Assembly (NCBI GenBank): GCA_034002405.1
Contig: JAVFAS010000049.1
Span: forward strand, 1-27,942
Length of the DNA: 27,942 nt
Source: SZUA-365 sp034002405
GTDB taxonomy: Bacteria > Bacteroidota > Ignavibacteria > SZUA-365
Direction: 5' to 3'
The notes under the pieces are model-generated. The model was not told the DNA's origin, did not search any database, and worked only from the letters and a program-made list of their open reading frames with translations. Shown here in pieces: positions 1 to 7,426 of this stretch. The position numbers were made by a program, and so were the translations under genes. Numbering within the stretch: position 1 is the first letter of the stretch; the number at the start of each line of letters is the position of its first letter.

Positions 1-740
1 TACCGTCCGCCCGTGAGCACCGCGATCAGCTCCAGCTCGGTGGCGTTGATGCCGCTGCCCAGTCCGATCGTGAACACACGGATGCGATGACGGTTCGCCA
101 GGGCGATGATCTCCGACGGCGTGCGTACCGAGGCATTATCTCCGCCATCGGTCATCGCGATCACCGCGCGGCACTGATTGACACCGTTGTTGATCAGCTC
201 GATCAGACCCGCGTAGATGCCGTCCCATGCCGGTGTTCCGCCACTGGCGGGGAGTGCATCCACGGCCGTGTGCAGCATCGGTTTGATGTAGGTCATCTGC
301 TGCGCGAGGGTCGCTCCCGTCGGTGTCGTGAACCAGAGGATGGCCGCTTCATCGATCACGCCGTCCATCATGTCGATGAAGGCGTGACCCGCCATTTTCG
401 CGCCCGCATTGCCTGAACCCATCATCGAGCCCGAGGCATCGAACACCAGTGCCACCGAAATGGCACAGCGGATCGTCGGATCCGGACACCAGAGGGTGAA
501 CTCCTTGACTTCCACTCCATTTTCATAAATGCGGAAATCCTGCTTCGCCATGTTGTATGCCGGCAAACCGTCGCAACCCACCGAGAAATACAACTCGATG
601 GTTGGCCAGTTGACCGTCACACGCTTGAAGTTCAGGTCCGGCTGCGCCTGCACCGTCGGTGCGAGCGCGAACACCGCGACAAGAGCGGCGAGGATGCCGA
701 ACATGCGCGGATTGCGGAATGCGGTGATGAATGTATTCAT
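1..740 (-). CDS. Exported von Willebrand factor A (VWA) domain protein, C-terminus cut by window edge
   Basis: The frame is open from an ATG at 740 to the window edge (246 codons), so the C-terminus is missing. Residues 1-32 look like a Sec signal peptide: a hydrophobic run from about residue 14 ending in VQAQ. A short beta-rich segment follows, with an 'FRIYENGVEVKEF' motif often found before VWA domains in Bacteroidota. The VWA domain starts near residue 93, with a MIDAS DASGS at 101-105, a candidate MIDAS Thr in SGGTP (about 169) and the TDGGDN strand near 197. VWA domains bind metal and mediate protein-protein contacts; here it would act in the periplasm or at the cell surface. A GGAG ribosome site lies just upstream of the ATG. 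It is the third gene after the barrel and OmpA genes, 61 nt behind the latter, and is probably co-transcribed. Its partner is unknown. Confidence 0.85.
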   Translation of the reverse strand, partial: MNTFITAFRNPRMFGILAALVAVFALAPTVQAQPDLNFKRVTVNWPTIELYFSVGCDGLPAYNMAKQDFRIYENGVEVKEFTLWCPDPTIRCAISVALVFDASGSMMGSGNAGAKMAGHAFIDMMDGVIDEAAILWFTTPTGATLAQQMTYIKPMLHTAVDALPASGGTPAWDGIYAGLIELINNGVNQCRAVIAMTDGGDNASVRTPSEIIALANRHRIRVFTIGLGSGINATELELIAVLTGGR

Positions 741-801
741 GGGCTCTCCAGACTTCGGGGATAGAGAATCTTGAACTAATCGTCGTGGTATCGTTACGTG
801 G

Positions 802-2415
802 TCATTCTATCACGGTCAGCTCGACGCGGCGATTGCGCTGCCGCCCCTGTGGCGTCTCGTTGGCATCGATCGGCTGTGCTTCACCGTACCCCTTCGAGAT
901 GATGATATCCTCGGGCACGCCATGCTCGACCAGGTATCTGCGGACAGCCGCCGCGCGGCGTTCCGACAGGTCGAGATTGTACTCTTCGGTACCGAGCGCA
1001 TCGGTGTGCGCCGCGATCTCGAAGCGACGGCCAGGGTTCTGCAGGATGAAGCGGATGGCGCGCTCGAGTTCGGGACGCGATTCCGGCCGCAACGTCGCCT
1101 TGTCGAAATCGAACAGCACGGTCAGATTCGTTTTTGGCGGCACGGTGATGATCGGCGGTATCGGTTCGAGCGCGATATTTTTCTCGAGCCGGCGGTAGGT
1201 CGTCAGTTCCGGCACCTCGAAGACTTCCGATTTGAAGATATAGCCCTTCTGTTCGGCGCTGATGCGATACTCGCGTCCGGCGGGAACGATAAACTGATAC
1301 TGACCGCTTTCGAGGCTCTGGAATTTGTTGATGATTTCGCCGGTGCCGAAATCCTCGATGGTGATCGGGGTCGATGCCAGCGGATTCGTGGTTTCGATAT
1401 CGGTCACCACGCCGTGGATATTCACCACCGCATCCGGCGGGAAGGGCGGGTCGAGAAGCATATACAGATCGAATTCGCCATAGCCGCCCGGACGGTTGGA
1501 CGCGAAATACAGCGTATCGCCGGAGAGCGTGGACGAAATAAAGGTGTCGTCATTCTTGGAATTGATCGGGTACCCGAGGTTCATCGGGCGCGACCAGCGG
1601 CTGCCCTGGTTTCGGGTGACGTACAGATCCATCCCGCCCGCGGCCTTGGAATTTTCCCCGTCGGGGAAACCATCGGAGGCGTAATAGAGCGTCCGCCCGT
1701 CGAAGGCGATGGAGGGTGTGCGTTCCTCACCCTTGGTATTGACATCCGGACCCAGGTTCACCGGACGGCCCCATGTACCGTCGAGTTGCTTGCGCGACAT
1801 CCACAGATCCGTTCCGCCGTATCCACCCGGCCGATCCGACGCGAAATACAGCGTCCGTCCATCGGGCGAGATCGACGGCTGGGATTCCCAGTAGGTGGTG
1901 TTGATCTGGTCGAAATTATCGACGATCGAGGTGAGACGCAGATCCTTTCCTTCGGGGTTGTCCAGATTGCGCGCCTTCGTCCACTCCGTTCCCTTGTCAT
2001 TCCACTCGGCGATATAGATATCGCATTTTCCGAATCCATCGGGCTGCTGGCAGAGCGCGACGTACAACGTGCGCTGATCCGGCGTGATGGAGATCGCCCC
2101 CTGGGACTCCGGCGTGTTGATCACTTCGGACAAATAAGTCGGTTTTTCCCAGTTGCGGTCGATATGATTGACGCTGTAGACGTCATCCCAGTAATCCTGT
2201 CGCTTGGGATTCGGACGCCGGGACGTGAAAAACAGCGTCCCGCTCGCCGACACCGCCGGTGCGTAATCATCCCAGGCGGAATTGACGTTTTCCCCAAGAT
2301 TCTCCACCACCCCTCCGGTGACCAGTGCGATATCCGCGGGGTCCGCACCCGAACAACCCGCGAGCACTGCGCTGCCAATGACCAGGCTTATGAAAAAAGT
2401 CGCGTACCGTTGCAT
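802..2415 (-). CDS. PD40-repeat / carboxypeptidase-regulatory-like / OmpA lipoprotein (PorE-like)
   Basis: The protein is 537 aa from the ATG at 2415; an in-frame TTG three codons earlier is less likely. The N-terminus is a lipoprotein signal with lipobox LAGC (Cys about 21). Next come at least four PD40/WD40-like blades marked by 'PDGRTLYFASDRPGG'-type motifs between residues about 45 and 320. A carboxypeptidase-regulatory-like (CRD) domain follows near 330-410. The C-terminal OmpA domain (about 425-537) has 'FDFDKATLRPES' and the peptidoglycan-binding 'NLDLSERRA' Asp/Arg pair. This order resembles PorE, the T9SS lipoprotein that anchors the secretion machine to peptidoglycan, but the N-terminal TPR of classical PorE is not visible. 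It is most likely an outer-membrane lipoprotein facing the periplasm and holding the cell wall. A general OmpA/Pal-like envelope role is the alternative. It sits 45 nt after the barrel gene. Confidence 0.9.
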   Translation of the reverse strand: MQRYATFFISLVIGSAVLAGCSGADPADIALVTGGVVENLGENVNSAWDDYAPAVSASGTLFFTSRRPNPKRQDYWDDVYSVNHIDRNWEKPTYLSEVINTPESQGAISITPDQRTLYVALCQQPDGFGKCDIYIAEWNDKGTEWTKARNLDNPEGKDLRLTSIVDNFDQINTTYWESQPSISPDGRTLYFASDRPGGYGGTDLWMSRKQLDGTWGRPVNLGPDVNTKGEERTPSIAFDGRTLYYASDGFPDGENSKAAGGMDLYVTRNQGSRWSRPMNLGYPINSKNDDTFISSTLSGDTLYFASNRPGGYGEFDLYMLLDPPFPPDAVVNIHGVVTDIETTNPLASTPITIEDFGTGEIINKFQSLESGQYQFIVPAGREYRISAEQKGYIFKSEVFEVPELTTYRRLEKNIALEPIPPIITVPPKTNLTVLFDFDKATLRPESRPELERAIRFILQNPGRRFEIAAHTDALGTEEYNLDLSERRAAAVRRYLVEHGVPEDIIISKGYGEAQPIDANETPQGRQRNRRVELTVIE

Positions 2416-2460
2416 GTATACCAAATCCGCGTTGTGTGATGAAATCGTGAGTTGGGTGGA

Positions 2461-3252
2461 TCAGAACGCTTCGTATTTCAGACCGATGGAAAGCTGCACC
2501 GACATGACCTTCCAATCCTCGATCGGGATGCTCTTCCCACGATCATTGATGGTCTCGGTGATTTTGGTCAGCGGATATCCTACTCGGATTTCGGGGGAAA
2601 TATACCAGCGGGGGCGCACGATGTAATCGTAGCCAACACCGACCTGGCCTTCGAGCCGAAGCAATCCGTCGAAATCGGCGGTGGACACCTCGCGTTTCGT
2701 ATCCAGTAGTTCACGATACGAGAGTTCCGCGGTCACGATTTCCTGGCTGTGGCGCACCTGGGACGCCATGGGGAGGCCAACCGCGGGACCCGCGAACACG
2801 TACCAGCGCGCGAGGCGCGGCTGCCAACGGGCGTACAGACCCACGGTGAGATACGACAGGCTGACGTCGCCAATTTCATTGTATACCACGTTGTCATCGA
2901 TCATCACGCTTTCGCCTGTCGCGATCGGCGTGGGGATTTGCCGTTCGTATTCCGTGTTGGTGTGCTTGTTGTCATAATAGACCTTGGCCATCACTGCCCA
3001 GGAAGGTGTCCAGGCGTACGTGATGTCCGCTCCTATCAGCGCACCGATATTCCCGAGATTGAACCCGCCCTCGAACAGACAGTCACAGTCAGTCCGAAAG
3101 TCTCCCATGTTGAGGTTCTGGTTCAGTCCCAGATAACCACTGACGAAAACACGGGAAACGTCAGGGCTGTAGACGGTTTGAGCCGTTGCGATGGAAGAGA
3201 CAAACAGCAGGCTCGCGATCGCGAAGCTTGATCGCAGGAACGGTAATCTCAT
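2461..3252 (-). CDS. Outer-membrane beta-barrel protein (function unknown)
   Basis: The protein is 263 aa from the ATG at 3252, which has an AGGTG ribosome site; a TTG 18 nt upstream is an unlikely alternative. A signal peptide covers residues 1-25 (FAIASLLFVSSIATAQ). The mature part alternates amphipathic beta strands such as 'ALIGADITYAW', 'LTVGLYARWQP' and 'VGVGYDYIVRPRWYISPEIRVGYPL', and ends in a short strand 'LSIGLKYEAF' with terminal Phe, typical of BAM-inserted barrels. Extracellular-loop-like segments include a Cys pair (DCDCLF). Length and strand pattern fit an 8- to 10-stranded barrel. It is the first gene of a presumed barrel-OmpA-VWA operon, so it may form an envelope complex with the OmpA lipoprotein. 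I do not recognise a specific family. Confidence 0.8.
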   Translation of the reverse strand: MRLPFLRSSFAIASLLFVSSIATAQTVYSPDVSRVFVSGYLGLNQNLNMGDFRTDCDCLFEGGFNLGNIGALIGADITYAWTPSWAVMAKVYYDNKHTNTEYERQIPTPIATGESVMIDDNVVYNEIGDVSLSYLTVGLYARWQPRLARWYVFAGPAVGLPMASQVRHSQEIVTAELSYRELLDTKREVSTADFDGLLRLEGQVGVGYDYIVRPRWYISPEIRVGYPLTKITETINDRGKSIPIEDWKVMSVQLSIGLKYEAF

Positions 3253-3325
3253 AAGCACACCTGATATCAATGACCAAGAAAAAGACCTATTTCGTTGATT
3301 AAATGGACGAGGCGATGAAAATCCG

Positions 3326-3341
3326 GCCCCGCAGGCGGGGC
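3326..3341 (-). other. GC-rich hairpin in the barrel-gene leader
   Basis: GCCCCGC and GCGGGGC form a 7-bp perfect stem around a 2-nt centre (in practice 6 bp with a 4-nt loop), about 75 nt upstream of the start at 3252. There is no U-tract on either side, so it is not a simple terminator. It would form in the 5' leader of the barrel operon mRNA. Confidence 0.5.
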
Positions 3342-3368
3342 ATTCGCGTCCGATTTGCCCAAAACAGC

Positions 3369-3383
3369 CGGGGAATATCCCCG
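3369..3383 (-). other. Second inverted repeat in the barrel-gene leader
   Basis: CGGGGA-ATA-TCCCCG is a perfect 6-bp inverted repeat with a 3-nt centre, between the predicted transcription start (about 3423) and the start codon at 3252. It may be an RNA hairpin or a protein-binding site. Confidence 0.45.
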
Positions 3384-3408
3384 TAAGAACTTGAAAATGA
3401 ACAGTTTA

Positions 3409-3425
3409 TGTGAATAAAATTCACA
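3409..3425. promoter_or_regulatory. Operator-like inverted repeat at the barrel-operon transcription start
   Basis: TGTGAAT-AAA-ATTCACA is a perfect 7-bp inverted repeat. It overlaps the expected start of transcription from the promoter at 3430-3457. The arms recall CRP/FNR (TGTGA...TCACA) and Rex (TGTGAA...TTCACA) half-sites, but the spacing is one base off for both. The regulator is therefore unassigned. Confidence 0.5.
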
Positions 3426-3429
3426 CCGG

Positions 3430-3457
3430 AATATACAAAAAATGCGCCGAATGTCAA
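3430..3457 (-). promoter_or_regulatory. Promoter of the barrel-OmpA-VWA operon
   Basis: On the minus strand TTGACA (3457-3452) is followed after 16 nt by TATATT (3435-3430). This is a near-consensus sigma-70-type promoter in an AT-rich pocket of a GC-rich region. Transcription would start near 3423 and give a leader of about 170 nt before the ATG at 3252. Confidence 0.7.
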
Positions 3458-3519
3458 TAAATCATTCCTTCGGATCAGTGGAAAAATTCATCCGTGTCAA
3501 CGCGGTGTCGCGGATCCTC

Positions 3520-3570
3520 CGGTGCGTCCGGATCGCCGGTGCATCCGGGTCGCCGGTGCGTCCGGGTCGG
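3520..3570. repeat. Three tandem copies of a 17-bp GC-rich unit
   Basis: Units run 3520-3536, 3537-3553 and 3554-3570 and follow the pattern CGGTGCRTCCGGRTCGC, with one or two substitutions per copy. The array lies just beyond the stop codon of the HisA-like gene (stop at 3581-3583) and about 60 bp before the -35 box of the envelope operon. The rest of the 328-bp gap 3253-3580 holds the promoter, operator and hairpins listed separately; I see no gene in it. Confidence 0.85.
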
Positions 3571-3580
3571 CTGCGCGACG

Positions 3581-4345
3581 TCACAGCAGGCGGTGCTGCC
3601 GAATCAGCTGCTGTTCCGCCAATCGCCAGATGCGTTGGCAGGGAAAGACGTTGGTGTAGAGCACTTCGTCGAGTACAACGGAATCAAGCTTTCTGGGAGA
3701 GAGGCTCTGGATCTGCTTCAGATCCCGGTAGTTGCGGACGGAACCGTTCAGCGTGATCGACAAATTAGTCGTTTCTGTAAGGCAAAGCAAGAACTTCACG
3801 GGTGGGGGCCGCAGGTTTTCTGTCTGGCCCTGCCGGGTGACGAACACGCGATGCACGCCCGCTCCTTCCAGCCTGCGCACGAGATCGATGTGGCGTTCGT
3901 TCGCGGCGGTCGCGCGGACGGGGTCGTCATCGGAATCGTCGGGGTCGGGAACGTCGATGCCGACAACGATTCTGCGTGGTCCGTATCGTCCGATCAGTTC
4001 ATCCAACGCGCCGCCGGGAGAGAACCGTGCGGCATCGAGCACCACGCGGTACACTCCGATCCCGTCGAGCGCGACGCGCACGGCATCGGCGTTCTCGAAC
4101 GGGGCGGCAAGCTGCACCGCGATATCGACGGCCTGGACGACCTCCCGCAGCTGCCGGGCCTGCACGCCTTCCATCCATGTGTCGAATTCAAAACATCCCA
4201 CATGCAACGCCTTGGCATTCTCGCCACGCCACAGCCGTGCGAGTTCCACCGGGGTGAGGGGGTACTCCCCCTCCGTCCCGGGCTCGCCGACCGCGGTCCG
4301 CGTGCAACAACCGCCGCGGATATGCATGGCAGGAATAACGAGCAT
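3581..4345 (-). CDS. HisA-like TIM-barrel protein with altered catalytic site
   Basis: The protein is 254 aa from the ATG at 4345, preceded by AAGGA and 8 nt after the previous gene's stop. The start 'MLVIPAMHIRGG' matches the first strand of HisA (ProFAR isomerase, histidine biosynthesis), 'PAIDLxxG'. 'LTPVELARLWRGENAKALHVG', 'VVQAVDIAVQL' and a late 'LNGSVRNYRDL' also follow the HisA barrel order. The first catalytic Asp is His8. The second Asp appears kept (VVGID131). The first phosphate loop GGGIR is lost (LAAPFEN), and the 'TDIxxDGT' segment reads 'VTRQGQT'. I infer a paralogue that no longer does the HisA reaction. It closes a run of cell-envelope genes rather than sitting among his genes. 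Its true role is unknown. Confidence 0.7.
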   Translation of the reverse strand: MLVIPAMHIRGGCCTRTAVGEPGTEGEYPLTPVELARLWRGENAKALHVGCFEFDTWMEGVQARQLREVVQAVDIAVQLAAPFENADAVRVALDGIGVYRVVLDAARFSPGGALDELIGRYGPRRIVVGIDVPDPDDSDDDPVRATAANERHIDLVRRLEGAGVHRVFVTRQGQTENLRPPPVKFLLCLTETTNLSITLNGSVRNYRDLKQIQSLSPRKLDSVVLDEVLYTNVFPCQRIWRLAEQQLIRQHRLL

Positions 4346-4353
4346 GAGATCCT

Positions 4354-5454
4354 TTACTCCGTCTTTGTACGTTCCGAGGCGTAGGGTTCGATCACGTTGA
4401 CGATGCTGGCCTTTTGCGAGTACCAGAAATCGTGCATCTGGTCCGGCATCATGCGCTTGAGATCCTCGGGCGGTTCGATCCACATTTTCACGTGAACATC
4501 GGTGCGCAGACGCCGGCGCTGCACGCGTCCGGCATCGAGGTTGAACACCGTGCCTCCCTTCCCCTGCACGGAAAACTCGTTCATGGTCGCCATGCCCTGG
4601 CCGGTGTCCATGGTTTTGGCACCGACATACTCGGAGGTGATTTCCGCGTCGATGTGCGCGAGCGTCCCCCGCGGGGAGTTGATGACATCGCGTACGCCGT
4701 AGCTGGCGATGCTGCGGACGGCGAGGTAGCCGATTTTGTCGGGCCGCACCAGCGTCCAGGTCGAGTCCTTCCCGACCGGCGTATCCGCCAGTTTCTGGAA
4801 CGCGAGCTGCAGCACCGCCTTGATGCCGCTGTCGGCATAATCGCGCTCGATTGCCGCGAGTTGATCCGACTTCGTGGTCCGGTAATCATCCTTGAGATAG
4901 TTCCGCACCACATCGCGCAGGTTGCTGATGTCGCTGATCCGCCCGTCCTTCTCCACGGAAATCATGAAGGGGGTATGCACCGGTGCGTTGTATTGCGCGA
5001 AGCGCTTTTCGATGTCGTAGGTATTTTTCTCGCGCGAGTCGTACTGCATGGCTTGCGCGCCGCCGGGACCGTCGTACTTCCCCTCGAACGTGACCCGGTC
5101 GCAGTGCGCGCGCAACCGCGCGCCGCCACCGGGCGCGGCCTCCACCACTTCGAAGCGGTACCACCAGCGAATCACCTGATGGTTGATGGTGGGAATCGTG
5201 TCCTGCATGATGGTGACGTCTTCGATGTTCTCGATCGAGTATCCGAACGAGTCACCCGGCTTCATGCGGTAGAGCAGCATGACCGGCGCGTCGAGCGTCA
5301 CCGACGGACCGCGGTCCTCCGCGGTCAGCATTGCATCGTCGATGGCCTGCGTGGCGGAATCCACCCGCGCGTCGGAGGCCTTCGCGCCACTTCCTGCCTG
5401 CTGGCAGGCCGAGAAGGAGACGACGGACAGGAGGAGAAGAAGGAGATGTTTCAT
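4354..5454 (-). CDS. Predicted lipoprotein, DUF6263-like
   Basis: The protein is 366 aa from the ATG at 5454; the open frame extends 106 codons upstream, but only this ATG gives a proper signal. A lipoprotein signal peptide, MKHLLLLLLSVVSFSAC, ends at a lipobox Cys of about 17. The mature protein begins 'YRMKPGDSFGYSIENIEDVTI', continues with beta-rich segments and ends in a charged tail. The layout of an initial 'K/R-PGD' strand, a middle 'F.I.VEKDGRISDISN' segment and a late 'G.Q.G.GTVF..DAGRV' resembles the DUF6263 family of Bacteroidota lipoproteins; that assignment is from memory. It follows the NamZ gene by 22 nt and precedes the HisA-like gene by 8 nt. Function is unknown. Confidence 0.8.
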   Translation of the reverse strand: MKHLLLLLLSVVSFSACQQAGSGAKASDARVDSATQAIDDAMLTAEDRGPSVTLDAPVMLLYRMKPGDSFGYSIENIEDVTIMQDTIPTINHQVIRWWYRFEVVEAAPGGGARLRAHCDRVTFEGKYDGPGGAQAMQYDSREKNTYDIEKRFAQYNAPVHTPFMISVEKDGRISDISNLRDVVRNYLKDDYRTTKSDQLAAIERDYADSGIKAVLQLAFQKLADTPVGKDSTWTLVRPDKIGYLAVRSIASYGVRDVINSPRGTLAHIDAEITSEYVGAKTMDTGQGMATMNEFSVQGKGGTVFNLDAGRVQRRRLRTDVHVKMWIEPPEDLKRMMPDQMHDFWYSQKASIVNVIEPYASERTKTE

Positions 5455-5476
5455 GGAACCTGGCTCCGATGAATGT

Positions 5477-6763
5477 TCAGGGGTAGAGCAGATACTCCGC
5501 GCGCACGGTGCGAAAATGACGACGATCCGCATCGGTGCGCGAGAGCACCGCGGCGACCGATTGCGCGGAGAATCCGGACATCCCGGCAAGAAGTGAAAGA
5601 TACGATGTGACGGAAAGAAATGCACCATGACGCGCCCGCAGCACGGCAAGGATCTCCATTCCGGTACGAAACGGCTCGAACGCACCGCGATCGAGAATTT
5701 CCAACCGCAGTCCCGGAATCTCCGTGCCGCGGTATTTCGGAGTCGGCGCGCCGATTCTCGCTTCCGGTACATAGCGCATCGCGTGGAAACGCACGCCCGG
5801 CAAACCCAGGCCGGTCAGTTCCGTCGCGACGGCGGGTGCGTCGATGAAGGGCGCGCCGAAGGCGAGAAACGGAGCGTCCGTCCCCCGTCCTTCATTGACG
5901 TTGGTGCCCTCGAGCAGACAGGTTCCCACATAGGCAAGCGCCGCATCGACGGAACGGATATTGGGTGACGGGTCGATCCAGGGAAGTCCGGTCTCGTCGT
6001 GGTACATCGACCGCCGCCAGCCCGCGGCGGGAATTACCGTCAGCCGGGGCTGCGCGGCATCGCGCAGCCACCCCTCGCCCACCGCCATGCGCAGCAGTTC
6101 GCCCGCGGTGAGCCCGTGGCGCACCGGCACCGGCAGATAGCCGATGAAGCTCCGCATGCTGTCGTCCCGGATCGGACCCTCGATCGCAACGCCGCCGAGC
6201 GGGTTGGGCCGGTCGCACACGATCACCGGGAGATTCGTTTCCGCCGCGGTTTCGAGACACATGGCCATGGTGCTGATATATGTATAATATCGGACGCCGA
6301 TATCCTGGAGATCCATCACCAGGACGTCGAGGCCATCATACATCGCGGGTCGCGGCCGCCGCGCCGCACCATAGAGGGAGATGACCGGAATGCCGGCCAC
6401 CGTGTCCGACCCGACCGCTTCGCCATCCGCCGCCGTGCCGCGGAATCCGTGTTCCGGAGTGAAAACGGCGACGAGCCGCAGGGCGGGATGCGCGCGCAGC
6501 GTGTCGAACAGGGGCACGCCGCTGGAAAGCAGGGAGGTGTGATTCGCGACAAGTCCGATACGCCGGCCTTCAAGCAGATGCATGGAGTCGGCCAACAGCA
6601 CGTCCGCACCAACGCGAACCTGTGCGTGCAGCATGGTGCTCGCGGACGCGATTCCGATGAGGAACAGCATCGATGCAGCAGCGCGCCGCCATGCCGCGGT
6701 TTGGGCCATGCACCGATGCCGCGGTTCCACCCGCGGCCGCGGGATGCAGCTGCGCCGCCGCAT
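5477..6763 (-). CDS. namZ: Exo-beta-N-acetylmuramidase NamZ family (DUF1343)
   Basis: The protein is 428 aa from the ATG at 6763, which overlaps the Nudix stop as TGATG and has a strong GGGGAGG site 9 nt upstream. A later ATG (6709) lacks a ribosome site. A long basic N-region and hydrophobic stretch (about 32-48, ending MLHAQ) suggest export. Family motifs appear in order: 'TPEHGFRG', 'VMDLQDIGVRYYTYISTM', 'DRPNPLGG', 'VRHGLTAGEL', 'WIDPSPNIRS' and 'LEGTNVNEGRGTDAPF'. Characterised members remove terminal MurNAc from peptidoglycan fragments, feeding wall recycling. The complete motif set and normal length argue for an active enzyme in the periplasm. Translational coupling to the Nudix hydrolase is the notable context. 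Confidence 0.93.
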   Translation of the reverse strand: MRRRSCIPRPRVEPRHRCMAQTAAWRRAAASMLFLIGIASASTMLHAQVRVGADVLLADSMHLLEGRRIGLVANHTSLLSSGVPLFDTLRAHPALRLVAVFTPEHGFRGTAADGEAVGSDTVAGIPVISLYGAARRPRPAMYDGLDVLVMDLQDIGVRYYTYISTMAMCLETAAETNLPVIVCDRPNPLGGVAIEGPIRDDSMRSFIGYLPVPVRHGLTAGELLRMAVGEGWLRDAAQPRLTVIPAAGWRRSMYHDETGLPWIDPSPNIRSVDAALAYVGTCLLEGTNVNEGRGTDAPFLAFGAPFIDAPAVATELTGLGLPGVRFHAMRYVPEARIGAPTPKYRGTEIPGLRLEILDRGAFEPFRTGMEILAVLRARHGAFLSVTSYLSLLAGMSGFSAQSVAAVLSRTDADRRHFRTVRAEYLLYP

Positions 6764-7347
6764 CAGCGTGAGCCTCCCCATGGCGCCGCGCGTGGCTGGT
6801 CCATCCCCGCGGAAGCCTGCACGGCATCGTAGAGTGCCAGGGCGGCGAGTGTCATGCCATCCCACAGGCTTCCGTCCAGCACCGCCGCCAGCAACGCCGG
6901 CCGCGTGTGGCGCACCATTTCGAATTCCTCCGTGACATCGGGCTGCGCGCCGACCGCATGCAGTCCGCGCGCGAGATACACGCGACAAATCTCGTCGGTC
7001 ACGCCATTGAAGGGATTGAACCCGCCGATCTCCTCGAGACGGTCGGCGACGAATCCCGCCTCCTCCCGCAACTCCGCGCGTGCGGCATCGCGCACCGATT
7101 GCCCGCGCTTCACCCCGCCCGCCGGAAACTCGAGACTCTCGCGGCGGTTGAGATACCGATACTGACGCACGAGAATGAAATTCCCGTCGTCATCGTGTGG
7201 GATCACCATCACCGAGCCGGGTGTCTGGACATAATGATATTCGCCATCCTCTCCCGAAGGCAGGATGACCCGATCGCGTTTATACACCCACCAGGGATTG
7301 CGATGCAGTACCTGCACGTCGCGCGTGCGCCAATGATTCAAGGACAT
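6763..7347 (-). CDS. Nudix hydrolase, ADP-ribose pyrophosphatase-like
   Basis: The protein is 194 aa. I chose the ATG at 7347 because GGAG lies 4 nt upstream; an ATG 15 nt earlier is possible. After a beta-rich N-terminal part ('VQTPGSVMVIPHDDDGNFILVRQYRYLNRRESLEFPAGGV'-like order, typical of ADP-ribose or nucleotide-sugar pyrophosphatases) comes the Nudix box at about 77-99. The three metal-binding glutamates of the REUxEE core are present (E92, E95, E96). Two consensus positions differ: the early Glu is Gln and the Arg is Ala. Such enzymes split X-linked nucleoside diphosphates in the cytosol. The gene overlaps namZ by one base, so the two are probably translated together. Confidence 0.9.
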   Translation of the reverse strand: MSLNHWRTRDVQVLHRNPWWVYKRDRVILPSGEDGEYHYVQTPGSVMVIPHDDDGNFILVRQYRYLNRRESLEFPAGGVKRGQSVRDAARAELREEAGFVADRLEEIGGFNPFNGVTDEICRVYLARGLHAVGAQPDVTEEFEMVRHTRPALLAAVLDGSLWDGMTLAALALYDAVQASAGMDQPRAAPWGGSR

Positions 7348-7426
7348 GGTACTCCATGACATTGCATACAGAATGATGGCCGCGGCAGCGCACCGTGATC
7401 AACCGCGACCCACGCGGCGGGGCACG

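Noticed and set aside
922..2439. Plus-strand open frame of 505 codons opposite the OmpA lipoprotein gene
   Set aside because: Shadow of a gene with clear PD40 and OmpA motifs; no domain on this strand.
3478..3500. A second TTGACA (minus strand, 3500-3495) as a promoter
   Set aside because: At 17 nt the -10 candidate is TGATCC, which is poor; the promoter at 3430-3457 is far better.
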